Numbered from the stretch's first letter, positions 24,789-34,970 are shown. The stretch: 64,000 nt of DNA from Adonisia turfae CCMR0081 (GCF_011009555.1 NZ_QXHD01000004.1:5565465-5629464); one strand, 5' to 3'. The notes: generated from the sequence alone by a model not told the origin. Numbers and translations are program-made.

Positions 24789-25292
24789 TCAGGCTAAAAA
24801 TCGCTCTGCAAATTTCATAACATGGCCTAAATCCGTATTTTTCCCACGATTGCTGTCTAAAAACACACTTAGCAGAGAGTTGATTCCACCGACGCTGCCT
24901 GGTGTTGGCGCACCCATGTTAAACAACTGCATCACAATGGGCAGCAGTTTTGGGAACATAGCCTGGGCCGTAGAGGCTTGCATTCCAGTTTTTTGGGCGA
25001 CTGTGTGGGCGAGTTGTTCCTGTAGCTGTGGAGAAATGATCGATGTCAACACTGAGGCATCATCTGTGCGACCCAGCATGGAGGCTAGCTGTCCAGCGCC
25101 GAACTGAGACTGTTTTTGTTGTAAGACAGGCTGTAGAGCTCCACCTAAAACAGTCATCATGGACTGCATTTGATGGGGATTAACGCCCTGACTACTGGCC
25201 AACTTTTGCACTGATGTGATTATTTGTTCTAACTGACTGATGTTGGCCTGCTGGTTAGGATCGTTGATTGCACTTAATACTTCGAAAAACAT
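24789..25292 (-). CDS. DUF937 family protein
   Basis: 167 aa from the ATG at 25292, preceded by GGAG; the frame continues 19 codons upstream without a ribosome site. The sequence is helical and Gln-rich (SQLEQIITSVQKLASSQGVNP, MMTVLGGALQPVLQQK, MFPKLLPIVMQLFNMG), which is the DUF937 pattern. Function unknown. It is the last gene of a leftward group with the PstS-like/DUF4912 protein, with a 57-bp gap, which suggests a shared transcript. Confidence 0.7.
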   Translation of the reverse strand: MFFEVLSAINDPNQQANISQLEQIITSVQKLASSQGVNPHQMQSMMTVLGGALQPVLQQKQSQFGAGQLASMLGRTDDASVLTSIISPQLQEQLAHTVAQKTGMQASTAQAMFPKLLPIVMQLFNMGAPTPGSVGGINSLLSVFLDSNRGKNTDLGHVMKFAERFLA

Positions 25293-25349
25293 TGTTTTAT
25301 TCTCCAAAATGCTCTTACTATTTGTGTTCCAATAGAGTTGTTGTGCCAC

Positions 25350-28292
25350 CTATTGCTTGACTATTGACAGGGTGACCTCGCCTGAGTTGTCATCTGGATA
25401 GGTGTCTAAAAAGAAGGCGCAAATTTTAACACGCTCTCTAACATCCAAAATTAGGGTGTCATCATATCCATTGAGTGTGGTCCAGGTGGAACTGACGGGA
25501 ACCCCAGTTTTTTGATTGATGACTGTGCCTCCATGAACCCAAAGCAACACAAAAGCTTCCCCTGGGTGATTGTCGTCAGCGTCATAGTTGAAGACTCCAT
25601 CTCGAAGCTGCAATGTGTACATGCCCGAAGTTAACTGATAAGTGCTGGCAACATTATGTTCAATGTGGTGCAGCTGACCTTCATCAAACATAATGGCATT
25701 GTTGCGGCTATGGACTTGAACAGTTTGAGTAGAGCCTTGATTTAAGGGGGGGACTTGTGGTGTATCAAGGTTGTTTCCATCTGTGGGATCGGCCTGCCGA
25801 GCTTTGACTGTGGCGGCGGATAGACTGCCAGTGGCCACAGCGGCGGCGACTGGAATGGGGGATGTTTGCTCAGGGACTGTGTCTGTTAAATCAGCCGTAT
25901 TGTCGGATTGGGTTAAGACTTGAGAGGGGGTCACTGGGATGGATCGAGCCAACGTTAGCCAGTCTTCAGAGGCTGTTTGGTAACCGACCTCTGCTACATA
26001 CTCACTGTGATCATTGGGTAGATGAACGGTGCGATCGCAATCCGACTCCGATAGACCGTAGGTAAGTGTGCTGTTGGGCGACTGTCGCTCGATATCAATA
26101 GCTGTGACATCGTGAATACGCAACTGATAAGCCTGCCCCCCTGCTGCTTTGAGGGCCGATTTTGCTGTTTCAGGAACTTCCCAAAAGGCATATGCCTTTT
26201 GAGAGCTGTGCGGAGCCATGACAATCCGACTGTTGGAGATGGCTGAGTTTGCAGCTTGTCCGACAGCAGCACCTGCGACGGCAGCACCTGCGACGGCAGC
26301 AGCACCTCCCAGCACAGCAGCACCAGGAAAGTTGCCGGTTAACGTACTTTCTTGACGACCGCCAGCTTGTACCAAATTTGATTGAGCTAAGGATAGCCAG
26401 CTACCTGAGGCAGTCTGATAACCAACGTCTGCGATGTAGTCGTGACCTGACGTAATGGGGAAATGGGCATCCCTATCCGCCGCTGCACACTCCACCTGAG
26501 CAGCAGGTTCCGGTAAGGCTGCATCGTTGGGTCTATCGGTAACATCGTAGAGCTTCGCCACCAGAGTTTCACCCCCTTGAAGCTGAGCATCCGCCAAGTG
26601 TTCTTTGGGAATTTCCCAGTAAGCATAGGCGTTTTGCCCATTGCGCGGCGTGAGAACCATGCGCCCCGCTGTTGCAGACGGTTTTGCTTTACCCCTTGCT
26701 AGCTTAGTTCCTAGGGCCGCAGCTCCTCCCGCCAGAGCCGCCCCACCTAAAACCGCACCTCCCAGAGCACCAGCCATGCCTTGACCACTAGGTTTTGGTG
26801 CTTTAAGCTCGGATAGATTAGAGGCAACTGGCTTGACGTCAGGACGGACAGGTATCCGTATGGGAGCTGATTTGGTAATGGGTAACCATTGATTATCGTT
26901 GGTCAAATATCCCACTTCTGCACAGTAATTGCGACCGTCCCCTTCAATCGGTAAGTGGAGATCAGGGGTGGACTCCAAACAGGGTAACTCCGCTGTGGGG
27001 GTAGGCAGAGGCGAATTTTTACTGCGTCCAGTGACATCGTAGAGGCGCAGCATCATGGTTTCTCCCCCTTGCCGCTTTACTTCAGCCAAATGCTCTTGGG
27101 GAATTTCCCAATAAGCATAGGCATGCCGATCGTTTCGGGGAGTTAATACCATACGAGGTTGGACTGGACTCTCTGCCACGGATGCAGGGGGAGCACCACC
27201 GCCGCTTTTTAACAGCCACCACAGCAAACCTCCTAATAACGGAATCGCGAGCAGTGGCAGTAGCCAAAATGGAAATCTACCGGTCTCTCTACTGGTTGTT
27301 GCCCCCGCTGGTGGATCAGCTGCTGTTGTACCGGGAGCAGTCGCTGATGTATCAGCATCGGTGGGAGCATTACCACTGGCTGATGTTGCGGTTGGTGTAT
27401 CGGTTGGTGTATCGAGGCCAGATGCAGCGTCTCCAACAGCAGGAACCTTTTCCCCTAGTTCAGTGGTTGCAAATCCTAAAAAAGCAAGGGCTGCGGGACT
27501 AGCGCCTTCTTTATAAACAAAGGCACGATATTGAGAATAGGGATAGCGGGGATCATCTGGTAACGTTTGGTGCATGGGGATGATGGTCACATCATCGCGT
27601 TCGGCCACCTGGGACACCACCGCATAACCAATACCATCAGCGCCAAGGGCTGAAATCACACTTTCAGTTTCATCATCTGATACTGGATCAGCGATGGTCC
27701 CTGTTGTGAATGGCTGTCCTTCAAAGACGTTATAGGTACTGAAGGCCCGTCGGGTATCACTATAGCCAGGTCGATCAACTAAGCGAATGGGAACATTCGG
27801 ACCGCCCACTTCAGACCAATTGGTAATGTCTCCTCGAAAGATACGGGCAAACTGATCAAAGGTGAGATCGCCTTCAAATCCGTTCTCTGGGCCAATGATA
27901 ATGGCCAGTTTTTCCCGCTGTTCCAGAGGAACTTCTATGGCACCCTGCGATTTTTCTGCATCCGTTAACGGTCGACCTGTGGCTAGGATATCAATGTCGC
28001 CATTAATCAGCGCTTGAAATGCTTGATCTGTGCGGCTGGTATCGAGCTCAACATCCACATTGGGAAACTGTTTCTCAAATCGACTCTCTAAATCTTCGTT
28101 GGTGAGGCGCATGCTGGTGGAACCATCCACCTTGAGAGTTGTACCATCTGGTAGAGCATTGGGAATCGGAAAGCTTTCAGGAGGCGCTTCAAACGATTGA
28201 GCGAACAAATTTTGTCGCGCAAAGCTCTCATTAAGCACCTGGGAAACTGCTATTGTTGCAACAATAATTTTGGCGAATTTAACCAAAGACAT
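25350..28292 (-). CDS. PstS-like domain plus triple DUF4912 membrane protein
   Basis: 980 aa from the ATG at 28292; a GTG four codons upstream is possible. Order: signal peptide (residues 1-31), a phosphate-binding-protein-like type-2 periplasmic domain (about 50-290; LKVDGSTSMRLTNEDLESRF, FARIFRGDITNWSEVGG), a Thr/Ala/Pro-rich linker, one membrane helix (FPFWLLPLLAIPLLGGLLWWLL), three DUF4912 domains each with R-x-V-x-x-P-x-x-x-x-x-A-Y-A-[YF]-WE-[IV]-P, separated by Ala/Gly-rich segments, and a C-terminal beta domain (about 855-980) that is also encoded separately at 28356-28748. If the helix spans the membrane, ligand sensing outside would be linked to DUF4912 domains on the other side. Function unknown. 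Confidence 0.75.
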   Translation of the reverse strand: MSLVKFAKIIVATIAVSQVLNESFARQNLFAQSFEAPPESFPIPNALPDGTTLKVDGSTSMRLTNEDLESRFEKQFPNVDVELDTSRTDQAFQALINGDIDILATGRPLTDAEKSQGAIEVPLEQREKLAIIIGPENGFEGDLTFDQFARIFRGDITNWSEVGGPNVPIRLVDRPGYSDTRRAFSTYNVFEGQPFTTGTIADPVSDDETESVISALGADGIGYAVVSQVAERDDVTIIPMHQTLPDDPRYPYSQYRAFVYKEGASPAALAFLGFATTELGEKVPAVGDAASGLDTPTDTPTATSASGNAPTDADTSATAPGTTAADPPAGATTSRETGRFPFWLLPLLAIPLLGGLLWWLLKSGGGAPPASVAESPVQPRMVLTPRNDRHAYAYWEIPQEHLAEVKRQGGETMMLRLYDVTGRSKNSPLPTPTAELPCLESTPDLHLPIEGDGRNYCAEVGYLTNDNQWLPITKSAPIRIPVRPDVKPVASNLSELKAPKPSGQGMAGALGGAVLGGAALAGGAAALGTKLARGKAKPSATAGRMVLTPRNGQNAYAYWEIPKEHLADAQLQGGETLVAKLYDVTDRPNDAALPEPAAQVECAAADRDAHFPITSGHDYIADVGYQTASGSWLSLAQSNLVQAGGRQESTLTGNFPGAAVLGGAAAVAGAAVAGAAVGQAANSAISNSRIVMAPHSSQKAYAFWEVPETAKSALKAAGGQAYQLRIHDVTAIDIERQSPNSTLTYGLSESDCDRTVHLPNDHSEYVAEVGYQTASEDWLTLARSIPVTPSQVLTQSDNTADLTDTVPEQTSPIPVAAAVATGSLSAATVKARQADPTDGNNLDTPQVPPLNQGSTQTVQVHSRNNAIMFDEGQLHHIEHNVASTYQLTSGMYTLQLRDGVFNYDADDNHPGEAFVLLWVHGGTVINQKTGVPVSSTWTTLNGYDDTLILDVRERVKICAFFLDTYPDDNSGEVTLSIVKQ

Positions 28293-28355
28293 CTTTCGGT
28301 ACACGTTTTTGATCCAAATGTATGGAATACGAGAGATGGGCAGACAAAACCACGC

Positions 28356-28748
28356 TCAGAGGGTGGTGACAGATAGGGTTAATTCACCACTGTGGTTGCC
28401 TGTGCTGGTATCGAACAAAAAAGCACACAGCGTTGCTGGCTCAGTCACATCCATTGTCAAGGCGTCATCGTAGCCATTTAGCGACGCCCAGGTGGCAACA
28501 ACTTCCACATTTGTTTTTCTATTAATAACTTTGCCACCATAAATCCATAGCAAAATCCAGGGTTCGGCCTTGGCCCCCGTGCCCGTTGTGTAAGAAGTCT
28601 CGTTTTTCAGAAGCTTGACAATGTTAGTGCCAGGATTTAGCGTCACCGAAACACCCTTATCTTGAATCGCATTCATTTGTTCGGGACTTAGGCGATAACA
28701 GTTATATCGACTATGCACTTTCAGATCTGTAACTACGTCAGCTTCCAT
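28356..28748 (-). CDS. Stand-alone copy of the C-terminal domain of the PstS-like/DUF4912 protein
   Basis: 130 aa with a strong AAAGGAGG ribosome site. It aligns over its whole length with the last 125 residues of the next gene: KVHSRYN/QVHSRNN, LLWIYGGKVINRKTNVEV/LLWVHGGTVINQKTGVPV, TWASLNGYDDALTMDV/TWTTLNGYDDTLILDV, and a shared end SGELTLSV/SGEVTLSI. There is no signal peptide. I do not recognise the domain; it looks all-beta. It is the first gene of the leftward group. Confidence 0.7.
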   Translation of the reverse strand: MEADVVTDLKVHSRYNCYRLSPEQMNAIQDKGVSVTLNPGTNIVKLLKNETSYTTGTGAKAEPWILLWIYGGKVINRKTNVEVVATWASLNGYDDALTMDVTEPATLCAFLFDTSTGNHSGELTLSVTTL

Positions 28749-29041
28749 GGTTTCAGCCTCCTTTAATCTGCCAGTGAAAAATTACAAGTCCATTTTTAAG
28801 GACAGATAAAGTTTTCTATCCACTTAGTCAAAACGGAACCTTATCGGTTATGGTTTTTGAACTTTGCTACAACATACGGCGAATTTAGCCCAAGAATAAT
28901 CTCTCTTAAGGATAAAACTGGAATTACAGGGCGTTATAAGTAAACCAGATCGATGGGATCGCTAGTTATTTAAAAAACAGATCGCAAGTACTAAAGATCG
29001 TATGTACTTGCTATGGTGGGCATAGGCTGTAAAGCTATGCC

Positions 29042-32023
29042 ATGATTCCCAAGCGTCTAACCCTAATTAACTTTTTGAGCTATCGAGAGGTTACCCTCGA
29101 TTTTGCGGGGTTGCATGTGGCCTGTATCTGTGGCCCCAATGGTGCCGGTAAGTCTTCGTTGCTAGAGGCGATGGCATGGGTGATTTGGGGACACAGTCGG
29201 GTGGCCACCGATGATGACGTTATTCACCTAGGTGCCAAAGAGGCCAGGGTAGAGTTTACCTTTGAGCACCAGGGCCAAGTTTATCGAGTTTTGAGGGGAC
29301 GCAGACGCAAGCAAGGCTGTTTACTCGAATTTCAGATACAGACAGAAAATGGATTTCGCAGTCTGACCCAGCGGGGAGTGCGGGCAACGCAGCAGCTGAT
29401 TCTTCAATATCTGAAGGTGGACTACGAAACGTTTATCCATTCGGCCTATTTGCGGCAGGGCCGAGCGGATGAGTTTATGTTAAAGCGCCCAGGTGAGCGG
29501 AAGCAGATTTTGGCTGATTTGCTAAAGCTGAGTCAGTATGACCGTCTGGTGGAAAAAGCGCGGGAGCGGGGGCGTGACTATCAGGCTGAAATTAAAGTCT
29601 TAACTACAACGCTAACTCAGGCGGAGGAGCAACTGGCAGAACGCAGTGCGATCGCCACCCACTATCAAACATTGCAGCAACAGGTTACAGACATCCAGCA
29701 ACAGCAGCAGGCGGCTCAAGAACAGCGCGATCATCTGCAACAACAGCAACAGCAGCGGCAGCAACAGCAACAGTTGTTGCAAACCCTGCAACAACAACTT
29801 GAGCACTTACACCAAACTAAAATGCTGCGGTATGCAGAGCTACAGCGGGTTGAGGAGCAGTTTAATGCTTTTCAGGTGGAGTTAAATGCAGCTCTCGACA
29901 TTGAAGCAGGCTATGGTCAACTGCAACAGTTGCAGACCCAAGAAGAGGAGTATGCCCAACGCTTTCAGCAGTATCAGCAAACCCAGACTAAACAGGTGCA
30001 GTTGCAGGCCCAACGCCATGAACAACGGGCAGCATTACAGACCGCCATTGGCCAAATGCAGCTGAAACTTGCCTCACTAGACGAGACAATTGCGGAGCTG
30101 CAGCAGGGTCTGAGTCAACGGGAAACCGTGAAGGTCAGTTTGACACAGCTCCATGCTGCCCGTCAGCAGCTGCGCCTATTGGACCAACGCCAGATGGATG
30201 TCACACCGTTACTACAGCGACGGCAGCAGGTTCACACCCGACTGAAACAGGCATCGGCACGATTGGAAGCCCGCTTAGAAGCCATCAGTCAAACCCAGGC
30301 TACCCTGGCCCCTCAGCAACAACCGAAACTCCATCAAACCCTGGCCCAGGTACAGCATCAGCTCACCTATCTAGAACAACGTCGGGCCTATCAAGCTCAA
30401 GTTCGTCAAAAAGGTCAAGAGCGACGAGATTTTATGGCACAGCTCCAAAGTGAGCAGCGTCAGATTGAGCAGCAGCTGATCCAGTTAGAACAGCGGCTAG
30501 CGGTGCTGACCCAGCCAGCCGCAAACTGTCCTCTATGTGAGCGCCCCCTGGCGGATCATGGCCCCCAGGTGATTTCCCAACTACAACAGGAGCGAGACAC
30601 CTTACAAAAGAGAGTATGGGTGATCCGTGAACAGTTAACCACCTCTGAACGAGAGATTCAGGTGCTCCGGCGGGAATATCGAGCCCTGGAAGCAGAGCTA
30701 GAAAAGTACGGTATGGTGTTGCAAAAGCAGGGGGCTCTCAAGGCTCAACTCAGCTCTGCAACAGAAGTGACCATGCGGCTCAAAGCACTGGAGCAAGAAC
30801 GGCATCATTTAGAACAATGTTTAGATTCAGAAGACTATGCAGCCGACTTACAACAAGAATATCAACAGCTAGAACAACAACTTACCCGATTAAATTATGA
30901 TGAGCGCGATCACGCCCTCGTTCGTAATCAAGTTGAACAGCTACGTTGGGCCGAATTTAAGCAAGCGGAATTATCTCAAGCCGAGCGCAAATTGGAACGA
31001 CTGTTGGCGGAACGACCTGAAAAAGAAAATGAGTTAGCGGCATTGCGATCGCAACTCGACACCTTTGATCAACAACTCCCTCAAGAACTATTGCAGTTAG
31101 AGGAAACCCTGGCAGCGCTGGATTACTCCTCTGAGCATCACCAACAGCTCCGGCGACGTCTACACGCCCTGCAACCCTGGCAGCTGCGCCATCAGACATT
31201 ACAGCAGGCCCGCTCCACATTGCCTGATCTAGAACAGCAGCGCCACACCTTATCCACTATTCAAGCGGAACAGCAGCAACAATGCGAGATGCTACAGCAA
31301 CAGATTGCCAATACTGACGTCAACCTTATTCCTGATGCCACCGAGCAAATCCAGCAGTTGGATGTTACGTTGGCCCAACTGCAAACCCAGCGAGAAGCAC
31401 ACATTAGCCAGCTGGGTCGTCTAGAACAGCAGCTACAGCAGTTGGATGCCCTACAGCAACAGGTCGATCAACAGCGGCAACGACTCCACAGTCATCAGCA
31501 TCAGTACAGGGTGCATCAAGAGCTGCAGCATGCGTTTGGCAAAAACGGCATACAGGCATTGATGATTGAAAATTTACTCCCCCAGCTAGAGGCAGAAACC
31601 AACCAAATTCTGGGGCGTCTCAGTGCCCATCAGCTGCATGTACAGTTTGTCACGCAGCGTTCGGGGCGTAAAAAACTGATTGACACCTTAGATATTCTAA
31701 TTGCCGATACCCAGGGTACAAGGGCCTACGAAACCTATTCTGGTGGTGAAGCGTTCCGGGTCAATTTTGCCATTCGGTTAGCCTTGGCCCGGCTTTTAGC
31801 CCAGCGATCTGGCATGGCGCTGCAGATGCTGATCATTGATGAGGGGTTTGGTACCCAGGATCAGGCAGGGTGTGATCGATTAGTGGCAGCGATCAATGCG
31901 ATCTCACCTGATTTTGCTTGTATTTTAGCCGTGACCCACATACCCCATTTTCGAGAGGCCTTTCAAACCCGCATTGATGTGATGAAAACGGAAGCGGGCT
32001 CCCAGGTACGACTATCGGGATAA
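29042..32023 (+). CDS. sbcC: SbcC/Rad50-type DNA repair ATPase
   Basis: 993 aa. N-terminal ATPase half with Walker A GPNGAGKSS (residues about 32-40) and the Q-loop region YLRQGRADEFM. Long Gln-rich coiled coils flank a zinc hook CPLC (Cys496 and Cys499), in the middle as expected. The C-terminal half has the ABC signature TYSGGEAFRVNFAIRLAL, Walker B MLIIDEGFGTQD and the H-loop VTHI. With SbcD it would form a nuclease complex that trims DNA ends and hairpins. No sbcD gene is adjacent. The coiled coil is unusually rich in CAG/CAA codons (29690-29810), giving a repetitive DNA tract. Confidence 0.92.
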   Translation: MIPKRLTLINFLSYREVTLDFAGLHVACICGPNGAGKSSLLEAMAWVIWGHSRVATDDDVIHLGAKEARVEFTFEHQGQVYRVLRGRRRKQGCLLEFQIQTENGFRSLTQRGVRATQQLILQYLKVDYETFIHSAYLRQGRADEFMLKRPGERKQILADLLKLSQYDRLVEKARERGRDYQAEIKVLTTTLTQAEEQLAERSAIATHYQTLQQQVTDIQQQQQAAQEQRDHLQQQQQQRQQQQQLLQTLQQQLEHLHQTKMLRYAELQRVEEQFNAFQVELNAALDIEAGYGQLQQLQTQEEEYAQRFQQYQQTQTKQVQLQAQRHEQRAALQTAIGQMQLKLASLDETIAELQQGLSQRETVKVSLTQLHAARQQLRLLDQRQMDVTPLLQRRQQVHTRLKQASARLEARLEAISQTQATLAPQQQPKLHQTLAQVQHQLTYLEQRRAYQAQVRQKGQERRDFMAQLQSEQRQIEQQLIQLEQRLAVLTQPAANCPLCERPLADHGPQVISQLQQERDTLQKRVWVIREQLTTSEREIQVLRREYRALEAELEKYGMVLQKQGALKAQLSSATEVTMRLKALEQERHHLEQCLDSEDYAADLQQEYQQLEQQLTRLNYDERDHALVRNQVEQLRWAEFKQAELSQAERKLERLLAERPEKENELAALRSQLDTFDQQLPQELLQLEETLAALDYSSEHHQQLRRRLHALQPWQLRHQTLQQARSTLPDLEQQRHTLSTIQAEQQQQCEMLQQQIANTDVNLIPDATEQIQQLDVTLAQLQTQREAHISQLGRLEQQLQQLDALQQQVDQQRQRLHSHQHQYRVHQELQHAFGKNGIQALMIENLLPQLEAETNQILGRLSAHQLHVQFVTQRSGRKKLIDTLDILIADTQGTRAYETYSGGEAFRVNFAIRLALARLLAQRSGMALQMLIIDEGFGTQDQAGCDRLVAAINAISPDFACILAVTHIPHFREAFQTRIDVMKTEAGSQVRLSG

Positions 32024-32026
32024 TGT

Positions 32027-32078
32027 AATACGAAAGGGAAATACGGAGGGGAAATACGAAGGGGACCTACAGGAGGGA
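32027..32078. repeat. Four tandem 13-bp repeats after sbcC
   Basis: Units at 32027, 32040, 32053 and 32066, each near AATACGAAGGGGA; the first three differ at two to three positions and the last is more diverged. A second small duplication, ATGGCCTCTAC twice in a row, lies at 32114-32135. Confidence 0.75.
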
Positions 32079-32209
32079 TCGACAGTCAGCGCTGGGGATC
32101 AACTCCCTCTGCCATGGCCTCTACATGGCCTCTACATTCAGGTAGCAACCATATCTTTAAGCATCCTAACGTCTAAACGATTTTCCCTAACAAACCGCTA
32201 CCCTAAGCG

Positions 32210-33679
32210 ATGCAGTCTGCCATAGCTTCTATGCAAATCCAAACTCCTGACTGGGTGAAACATGCCGTCTTTTATCAGATTTTTCCGGACCGGTTTGCCC
32301 GCACCCAGCGACAATCCCGACCTCCTATGATGCAGGTGCCTTTGGAAGCGTGGCAGGTACCGCCCACCCTCAGCGGGTATAAAGGGGGTGATTTATGGGG
32401 TGTGGCCGAAAATCTAGACTACCTCAACGACTTAGGTGTGAATGCCATTTACTTTACCCCCATCTTTCAATCTGCCAGTAACCATCGCTACCATACCCAT
32501 GACTATTATCAAGTCGATCCATTGCTGGGGGGCAATGAGGCCTTTTTTGATTTACTAGAAGCCGCTCACCAACGAGACATCAAAGTTGTTCTTGATGGTG
32601 TTTTTAACCATGCTAGCCGTGGATTCTTTTTCTTCAATGACATCCTTGAAAACGGTCCCACATCTCCCTGGTTAGACTGGTTTAAGGTAGAAGGGTGGCC
32701 CTTATCTGCCTATGATGGAGCTAAACCTGCTAATTACGAAAGCTGGTACGATAACCGAGCCCTACCGGAGTTTAATCACGATAATCCCCAGGTTCGCGAG
32801 TACATCATGCAGATCGCTGAATACTGGCTTCGTCAGGGAATTGACGGCTGGCGATTGGATGTCCCGTTTGATGTAAAAGCAGAGGGTTTCTGGCAAGAAT
32901 TTCGTCAGCGGGTAAAGGCCATTAACCCAGAGGCCTATATTGTGGGAGAGATATGGACCGATGCCCGCCAATGGCTTGATGGCACACAGTTTGATGGGGT
33001 AATGAACTATCTCTTTACGGGACCAGTGCTGGCCTTTACAGCTAAAGATCGAGTTGTTATGTCCCTGGTGGAGAGACCCGCCTACTTTCCCTATCCTGCC
33101 CTCGATGCCCAGGGCTATGCCAAAAAGATAGACGAGTTGTTGGCCCTGTATCCCTGGGAGATTCAATTAACCCAGTTAAATTTGTTATCAAGCCACGATA
33201 TTGCCCGTGCCATTACTGTTGTTAGCGACGATCAGCGGAGTTTTCAACTGGCTGTGTTGTTACAAATGACCTTCCCTGGTGCGCCCAGCATTTACTACGG
33301 TGATGAAGTAGGATTGACGGGTGCCCACGATCCAGACTGTCGTCGTAGTTTTCCTGATAAACCAGATTGGCATCAAGCTTTGTTAGCCCTGCACAAAGAA
33401 CTCATTGCCCTGCGGCATCAGCATCCTGCCCTACGTACCGGCTCCTATCAAACCTTGGCTGCTGAAGACGATCTTTATGCCTTTGCCCGCAGCCATGAAG
33501 AAGAAACAATTGTAGTGGTGGTGAACACAGGTAAGCAGCCAGGCATGGTTACCCTACCAACGTTGCCAACGTTAAGGAAGGACATGGACGTTCTTTGGGG
33601 AGAGATTGAGTTTGCCAGCAAGACTCAGCAGGTCAGACTCCCACCGCAGTCAGGGGGAGTCCTAGGTACATCAATTTAG
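32210..33679 (+). CDS. GH13 alpha-amylase family enzyme (cyclomaltodextrinase/neopullulanase-like)
   Basis: 489 aa. The four GH13 regions are visible: DGVFNH; GWRLDVPFD with nucleophile Asp217; VGEIW with acid/base Glu247; and SSHD with Asp330. The opening WVKHAVFYQIFPDRFA and the GDLWGVAENLDYLNDLGVNAIYFTP stretch are typical of cyclomaltodextrinases and neopullulanases. It lacks the extra N-terminal domain common in those, so it is a short form. It would hydrolyse alpha-1,4 glucans in the cytoplasm (no signal peptide). The next gene overlaps or begins about 50 bp later. Confidence 0.88.
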   Translation: MQSAIASMQIQTPDWVKHAVFYQIFPDRFARTQRQSRPPMMQVPLEAWQVPPTLSGYKGGDLWGVAENLDYLNDLGVNAIYFTPIFQSASNHRYHTHDYYQVDPLLGGNEAFFDLLEAAHQRDIKVVLDGVFNHASRGFFFFNDILENGPTSPWLDWFKVEGWPLSAYDGAKPANYESWYDNRALPEFNHDNPQVREYIMQIAEYWLRQGIDGWRLDVPFDVKAEGFWQEFRQRVKAINPEAYIVGEIWTDARQWLDGTQFDGVMNYLFTGPVLAFTAKDRVVMSLVERPAYFPYPALDAQGYAKKIDELLALYPWEIQLTQLNLLSSHDIARAITVVSDDQRSFQLAVLLQMTFPGAPSIYYGDEVGLTGAHDPDCRRSFPDKPDWHQALLALHKELIALRHQHPALRTGSYQTLAAEDDLYAFARSHEEETIVVVVNTGKQPGMVTLPTLPTLRKDMDVLWGEIEFASKTQQVRLPPQSGGVLGTSI

Positions 33680-33732
33680 TGGGTCGCTTTTACAGACGCT
33701 TTAATGAGCCGTCTGCTACCCTAGGAGGGTTT

Positions 33733-34929
33733 ATGAAGCTTTTGTTAGAGGCGTGGGTAATGAACAGGCTGAAACAACGGGGGGGAAGCGGTTTTTTAGG
33801 TTTTTTAAACGCTTTTCTGTGGATAGGATTGTTGGCGGTTGTTGTCAGTAGCTGTGCCGTTTCCCAGGTCAGTGCCGAAGAACGTTTATTTCTGGATCTA
33901 TCGGTAGAGGCTATTAACCATATAGTGCTGCCCATGGAAGACTTTGAAGGGACTCAAGTCGGCGGGCTATCAGCGATTGCCTACGATCGCGATCGCAACC
34001 AATACTATGCCCTCTCTGACGATCGCCAACGCCCGCGATTTTACACCCTCAGCCTGGCGCTGAAGCCGTCTGGCATCCAGGCTGCCAGGGTAGAAGCCGT
34101 CACTGATCTACAAGACCAGGATGGCAACTCCATTGCGCCTCTGGATGCTGAAGGCATGGTTCTTACCCCTAGCCGCAGCTTAATTGTTTCCAGTGAGGGC
34201 TCCCCTCAGCAAAAAATCCCACCAAAATTACAGGAGTTTGATCTAGAAACTGGGCATCTCAAAACTAACTTTCGTATTCCAGAACGGTATTTGTTGGCCT
34301 CCCAGGATGGCGAAATTTCGGATCCCCAAACCCAGGGCATTCAAGAAAATATTGGATTTGAAGCATTGACCCTGAGTGCTCCCGGTGGCTCCTATGAACC
34401 CTTTCGACTATTTGCTGCCACCGAAGGCCCACTGTACCAGGACTTAGATGTTGACCCGGATATTCCCTTTAAGAACCGCTGGCTCCACTACCTGATTGAT
34501 CCCAATTTTGTCGGCACAGGGCAGTCTACACTGTTGTCAGAACACTTGTATTCCATGGACCCTGCTCCCCTGGGGGCACTGCTCAATGGGTTATCGGAAA
34601 TTTTATCTATCGATGTGGGCGGGCACTTTTTGGCCATTGAACGGGCCTTTGGCCTGCAAGGACTATCCATTAAGCTCTATCAGCTGGCCACTGGAGTGGC
34701 GAGTGATGTCAGTGCGATCGCAACTCTCAAGGGTGACACCAGCGGCATCACCCCCATTCGCAAGCGGCTTGTGGCAGATTTAACGCCTTTAGAGCCAGAT
34801 AATCTAGAGGCCATGACCTTAGGCCCGAAACTGTCAGATGGACGTCAAAGCCTGATTATGGCCAGCGACAATAACTTTGACAATCGGCAGGAAACGCAGA
34901 TTTGGCTCTTCACCTTAAGCGGTCTCTAA
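33733..34929 (+). CDS. Esterase-like-activity-of-phytase family lipoprotein
   Basis: 398 aa from the ATG at 33733, preceded by AGGAGGG; an earlier GTG overlapping the amylase stop would add 18 residues in front of the signal. Hydrophobic leader AFLWIGLLAVVVSSC with a possible lipobox ending at Cys. The body shows VGGLSAIAYDRDRNQYYALSDD, GIQENIGFEALTLS and LTPLEPDNLEAMTLGPKLSDGRQSLIMASDNNF, the pattern of the six-bladed phytase-like esterase domain found in many cyanobacteria. It would act outside the membrane; the substrate is unknown. Probably co-transcribed with the amylase-family gene. Confidence 0.82.
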   Translation: MKLLLEAWVMNRLKQRGGSGFLGFLNAFLWIGLLAVVVSSCAVSQVSAEERLFLDLSVEAINHIVLPMEDFEGTQVGGLSAIAYDRDRNQYYALSDDRQRPRFYTLSLALKPSGIQAARVEAVTDLQDQDGNSIAPLDAEGMVLTPSRSLIVSSEGSPQQKIPPKLQEFDLETGHLKTNFRIPERYLLASQDGEISDPQTQGIQENIGFEALTLSAPGGSYEPFRLFAATEGPLYQDLDVDPDIPFKNRWLHYLIDPNFVGTGQSTLLSEHLYSMDPAPLGALLNGLSEILSIDVGGHFLAIERAFGLQGLSIKLYQLATGVASDVSAIATLKGDTSGITPIRKRLVADLTPLEPDNLEAMTLGPKLSDGRQSLIMASDNNFDNRQETQIWLFTLSGL

Positions 34930-34970
34930 AGACAACCTTTTATAAACGCCACTAGTCTCGAAACTAATCA

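Noticed and set aside
29690-29810. CAG/CAA-rich tract considered as a repeat element
   Set aside because: It encodes the Gln-rich coiled coil of SbcC in frame and needs no other explanation.
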